DNA of 8,945 nt, from positions 1 to 8,945 of the forward strand of contig DHXA01000023.1 in NCBI GenBank assembly GCA_002413455.1. Reading direction: 5' to 3'. Shown piece by piece: positions 6,558 to 8,945 of this stretch. How positions within the stretch are numbered: the stretch's first letter is position 1; the number at the start of each line of letters is the position of its first letter. The notes beneath the pieces were generated by a model. The model did not search any database, was not told where the DNA came from, and saw only the letters and a list, made by a program, of their open reading frames with translations. This DNA comes from Rhodanobacter sp. UBA5168 (GTDB lineage Bacteria > Pseudomonadota > Gammaproteobacteria > Xanthomonadales > Rhodanobacteraceae). The position numbers were made by a program, and so were the translations under genes.

Positions 6558-7064
6558 ATGCGCAAGCACATCACCCTCGGCCTGATCCTGGGCTCGACCC
6601 TGGCTCTTGCCACGCTCGCCGTCGCTGCTCCCGCAGGGCAGGATGCCGGCATGCATCAGGGACGGCACTTCCACGGACACGGTCATGACATGGGCTTCAG
6701 CAAGCTCGACCTGACCGATGCCCAGCGCGCCAGCATCAAGCAGATCATGCATGCCAGTTTCGCGCAAAACAAAGCGCAGTGGGCGGCACTTCGCCAGCAG
6801 CGCAGCGCGTTCGAGTCGATGACGCCCGATCAGGTCGGCTATCAGGCGGCAGCGGCCCGGCTGGCCCAGGCTGAAGGCGACGCCACCCGCGTCCGTGTGC
6901 AGCAGAAGGCCACGGTGCGCGCGCAGATCTACGCGGTGCTGACGCCGACGCAGAAGGCGACGATGGCCACGATGAAGACGGAGAAGCAGGCACGCCGGCA
7001 GCAGTGGAAGCAGTTCAGGGCCGAGCACCCGGCGCCGTCGTCGACATCGAACGCGGCCCAGTAA
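6558..7064 (+). CDS. Spy/CpxP-family periplasmic protein, His-rich N-terminus
   Basis: This secreted small protein of 168 residues is predicted to act in the periplasm as a chaperone-like or feedback partner of the divergent kinase. The signal peptide is residues 1-23/24 (positively charged MRKH, hydrophobic LGLILGSTLALATLAV, cleavage near AVAA-P). After it comes a His-rich stretch (His33, 37, 39, 41, 43) that could bind metal. The rest is predicted helical with two LTxxQ motifs, LTDAQ at 52-56 and LTPTQ at 128-132, the mark of the CpxP/Spy family (Pfam LTXXQ), and a basic C-terminal segment. The length matches CpxP and Spy. The start was chosen at 6558: AGAGG lies 7 nt upstream and it gives a proper signal peptide; the in-frame ATG at 6516 would bury it. 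In E. coli, CpxP binds CpxA and is strongly induced by CpxR; the CpxR box upstream supports the same logic here. Whether it is nearer CpxP or Spy cannot be settled by eye. Confidence 0.88.
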   Translation: MRKHITLGLILGSTLALATLAVAAPAGQDAGMHQGRHFHGHGHDMGFSKLDLTDAQRASIKQIMHASFAQNKAQWAALRQQRSAFESMTPDQVGYQAAAARLAQAEGDATRVRVQQKATVRAQIYAVLTPTQKATMATMKTEKQARRQQWKQFRAEHPAPSSTSNAAQ

Positions 7065-7094
7065 CCCCGACCACGCCATGGACGGCGGCAACAG

Positions 7095-7122
7095 GCGGCG
7101 CCAGCATTCGTGCTGGCGCCGC
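7095..7122. terminator. Bidirectional hairpin terminator with TTCG loop
   Basis: A perfect 12-bp GC-rich stem (GCGGCGCCAGCA paired with TGCTGGCGCCGC) has a TTCG tetraloop on the plus strand. It starts about 30 bp after the cpxP-like stop and lies 29 bp past the hutF stop on the other strand, so it serves two convergent genes. The plus strand continues TATCTTATC, only a weak U-tract; on the minus strand it is CTGTTGCC. The stem strength suggests an effective terminator or a barrier to readthrough. Confidence 0.75.
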
Positions 7123-7150
7123 TATCTTATCGGTCAGCTGACCCGCGCAG

Positions 7151-8521
7151 TCACTGCACGGCCAGGGCGCTCACCGCCGCCCGATAGCGCGAGGCAATGC
7201 GCGCCTCATCGTGATGCCGGAAATCGCGCACGACCCACTCACCCCCGCACATCACGTCGCGCACCAGCGGCATGTTGCCGGCGAACAGGAAACTGTCCAG
7301 CGCGGAACGGGCATCCCGCGCGGCCAGCAGCGGCGAGTTTTCATCCAGCACGATCAGATCCGCGCGCGCGCCGTCGCGCACCTCGCCAACCGGCAGGCCG
7401 GCAACCTGCGCGCCACCGTGCAGCGCAGCGCCCCACAAGGTTTCGCCCACGCTGACACCCTGCCCGCGCGCCGCGATATTGCGATGACCGCTGGTCAGCC
7501 GCTGGCCGTACTCCAGCCAGCGAAGCTCCTCCACCGGCGAAATCGAGATATGCGAATCCGAACCTATGCCGAGCTTGCCGCCGGCATCCTGGTACGCCGT
7601 CAGCGGAAACAGGCCGTCGCCGAGATTGGCCTCGGTCGTGGGACACAGCCCCGCCACGGCGCCACTGCGGGCGAGCTGTACCGTCTCGGCATCGGTCAGG
7701 TGGGTGGCATGCACCAGGCACCAGCGCGCATCGACGTCGGCATGATCGAACAACCACTCCACCGGGCGCGCGCCACGCGTGGCGAGGCAATCCTGCACCT
7801 CGCCGATCTGCTCGGCGATGTGGATGTGGATCGGACGGGCCCTGGCGAACTCGCTGGCCAGCACCTCGCGCATCGCCTGCTCCGGCACGGCGCGCAGCGA
7901 ATGCAACGCGATGCCGATGCGCAGGCTGGCGTCCTCGTGCTTGCGCAACGTGTCGAGCAGACGAAAATAGCCGTCCACATCGTGCCCGAAGCGGCGCTGC
8001 CGGGGAGCGAGCGCGCGGCCATCGAAGCCACCGCTGATGTACAGCACCGGCAACAGGGTGAGCGCGATGCCGGCCTCGCGGGCCGCCTCGATCAGGGCCA
8101 GCGACATCGCCTCCGGCTGCGCGTACGGCGTACCGTCCGGCTGGTGATGCAGGTAATGGAATTCGCAAACCTGGGTATAACCGGCCTTGAGCATTTCCAC
8201 ATAGAGCTGGGCCGCGATCGCCTTCAGTTCGTGCGGGCCGATGGCGGCCGCGAACGCGTACATCGTTTCGCGCCAGCTCCAGAAGCTGTCATCACGGCGG
8301 CCCTTGCGTTCGGCCAGGCCGGCCATCGCGCGCTGGAACGCGTGCGAATGCAGGTTCGGCATGCCGGGCAATACCCATTGGCCGATCGTCTCGCCGGCAT
8401 CATCGGCTGTCTCGTGCAAACGGCCGTCGGCTCCCACGGCCAGCATCGCGTCGGCATGCCAGCCGTCGGCGCGCCATAGCTGGCCCGCGCGAAATTGCCG
8501 AACGGCGGCGTGAATGTTCAT
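7151..8521 (-). CDS. hutF: Formimidoylglutamate deiminase
   Basis: This cytosolic zinc enzyme of the amidohydrolase superfamily converts N-formimidoyl-L-glutamate and water to N-formyl-L-glutamate and ammonia. That is the fourth step of the five-step histidine degradation route, with HutG following. The product of 456 residues matches the family's usual length. The metal-site motif LPGMPNLHSHAFQ gives His58 and His60. His234 is in PIHIHIAEQ and Asp322 in GIGSDSHIS, in line with the zinc ligands of Pseudomonas HutF. LVHATHL (His271, His274) and SFWSWRETMY are further family signatures. The start at 8521 was chosen because GGGAG lies 8 nt upstream; an ATG at 8536 is in frame but lacks a ribosome site. 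No other hut gene is adjacent: downstream is the convergent cpxP-like gene, upstream a divergent GNAT gene. No catalytic residue is missing and base usage matches the surroundings. Confidence 0.94.
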   Translation of the reverse strand: MNIHAAVRQFRAGQLWRADGWHADAMLAVGADGRLHETADDAGETIGQWVLPGMPNLHSHAFQRAMAGLAERKGRRDDSFWSWRETMYAFAAAIGPHELKAIAAQLYVEMLKAGYTQVCEFHYLHHQPDGTPYAQPEAMSLALIEAAREAGIALTLLPVLYISGGFDGRALAPRQRRFGHDVDGYFRLLDTLRKHEDASLRIGIALHSLRAVPEQAMREVLASEFARARPIHIHIAEQIGEVQDCLATRGARPVEWLFDHADVDARWCLVHATHLTDAETVQLARSGAVAGLCPTTEANLGDGLFPLTAYQDAGGKLGIGSDSHISISPVEELRWLEYGQRLTSGHRNIAARGQGVSVGETLWGAALHGGAQVAGLPVGEVRDGARADLIVLDENSPLLAARDARSALDSFLFAGNMPLVRDVMCGGEWVVRDFRHHDEARIASRYRAAVSALAVQ

Positions 8522-8601
8522 GCAGGCGACTCCCATGGAGGATGCCGCGCAGTGTAACGGGTGGACGAAAGCGCCTTCACTTTGGCGTCTTTCACGCTAG
8601 G

Positions 8602-8607
8602 CATAAT
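8602..8607 (+). promoter_or_regulatory. Possible -10 element just before GNAT gene
   Basis: CATAAT matches the sigma-70 -10 consensus at five of six positions and ends 6 bp before the ATG at 8614, so transcription could start at or beside the start codon. No convincing -35 hexamer lies at 16-18 bp upstream (the sequence there is close to ACTTTG), which lowers confidence. Confidence 0.3.
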
Positions 8608-8613
8608 GGGCGG

Positions 8614-8945
8614 ATGGCCAAGAAAACCCTCGAAAACACCCCGAAGCTGCTGCTGCGCCAGGCCGTCCTGGGCGATGTGCCCCAGCTTGCCACCCTCACC
8701 GCCCGGATCTACTCGGAGGAATGGGGCCACTCGATGGAGATGCTGCGTTCGCAGCAGACGCATTTTCCCGAAGGTCAGTTCGTGGTCGAGTTTGAAGGCG
8801 TGATCGTCGGCTATTGCGCCACGTTCCGCATCGACGAGGCCACCGCGCTGGCACCGCATACCTGGATGCAGATCACCGGCGGCGGCATGGGCTCGCGGCA
8901 CAAGCCCGACGGCAACTGGCTGTATGGCATGGAGGTGGTGGTGCA
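8614..8945 (+). CDS. GNAT-domain protein, probable N-terminus of GNAT/nitrilase fusion, partial
   Basis: About 110 residues from the ATG at 8614 are open to the right edge. LLLRQAVLGDVPQLATLTARIY is a typical start of a GNAT acetyltransferase fold. FVVEFEGVIVGYCATFRI supplies the central strands, and NWLYGMEVVVH is where the strand before the acetyl-CoA loop begins; the loop itself (RxxGxG/A) lies outside the window. The sequence, including ITGGGMGSRHKPDGNWLYGMEVVV, resembles the start of the 'bifunctional GNAT/carbon-nitrogen hydrolase' proteins of Xanthomonadales as I recall them, which would place a nitrilase-type domain after the edge. That second domain is not seen. No clear Shine-Dalgarno precedes the ATG: GGGCGG abuts it directly. 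A CATAAT box 6 bp upstream raises the possibility of a leaderless transcript. The gene is divergent from hutF with 92 bp between the starts; substrate and partner are unknown. Confidence 0.75.
   Translation, partial: MAKKTLENTPKLLLRQAVLGDVPQLATLTARIYSEEWGHSMEMLRSQQTHFPEGQFVVEFEGVIVGYCATFRIDEATALAPHTWMQITGGGMGSRHKPDGNWLYGMEVVV

Noticed and set aside
1..8945. tRNA, rRNA, CRISPR array, insertion sequence or phage genes.
   Set aside because: None seen by eye on either strand; the only repeats are the REP pair and short tandem or inverted repeats listed.

Overview
The window is high-GC proteobacterial DNA. It looks like gammaproteobacterial Xanthomonadales DNA, most plausibly the Rhodanobacter/Dyella group. 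The reasons are a REP element of the type GTAGGAGCGGCTTCAGCCGC, a five-step histidine-degradation enzyme (HutF), a CpxRA-like system, and the start of a GNAT protein resembling the GNAT/nitrilase fusions of that group. The genus is an inference from family resemblance, not from a database search.

Left part (1-2228): a decayed stretch. The 5' two-thirds of an EmrE-family (DMT-type) efflux transporter runs off the left edge on the minus strand. Upstream of it lies a pair of REP-like palindromes (711-787). Then come three broken genes. A GlcG/HbpS-family gene (minus) has lost about 20 internal codons and its reading frame, and now ends inside a REP. The C-terminal remnant of an unrecognised protein (minus) was translationally coupled to it. 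A LysR regulator (plus) has lost its DNA-binding domain. The last two remnants meet head to head at about 1424 with no promoter between them, as expected if one deletion removed both 5' ends and the shared divergent promoter.

Middle (2229-4338): a soluble multi-sensor diguanylate cyclase (GAF-PAS-PAS-GGDEF, 601 aa) of clearly lower GC than its neighbours, so a likely import. Its catalytic GGDEF site is intact, but the arginine of the inhibitory RxxD site is replaced by glycine. An inverted repeat surrounds a TATAAC sequence in its leader.

Right-centre (4339-7064): a complete envelope-stress module. A CpxR-like response regulator and CpxA-like sensor kinase (minus, overlapping by ATGA) are divergent from a small secreted Spy/CpxP-family protein with two LTxxQ motifs and a His-rich N-terminus. 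A perfect GTAAA-N5-GTAAA CpxR box (6464-6478) sits in the shared intergenic region. Together they suggest an autoregulated envelope-stress circuit in which the periplasmic protein is both target and probable feedback partner.

Right (7065-8945): a strong TTCG-loop hairpin separates the cpxP-like gene from convergent hutF (formimidoylglutamate deiminase, minus). A GNAT-domain gene, probably the N-terminal half of a GNAT/carbon-nitrogen hydrolase fusion, starts divergently and runs off the right edge. It has a possible -10 element so close to its ATG that the transcript may be leaderless.

No rRNA, tRNA, CRISPR array, transposase or phage gene was seen. I did not find an obviously new multi-gene system. 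The most informative points are the deletion scar, the Cpx circuit and the imported cyclase.
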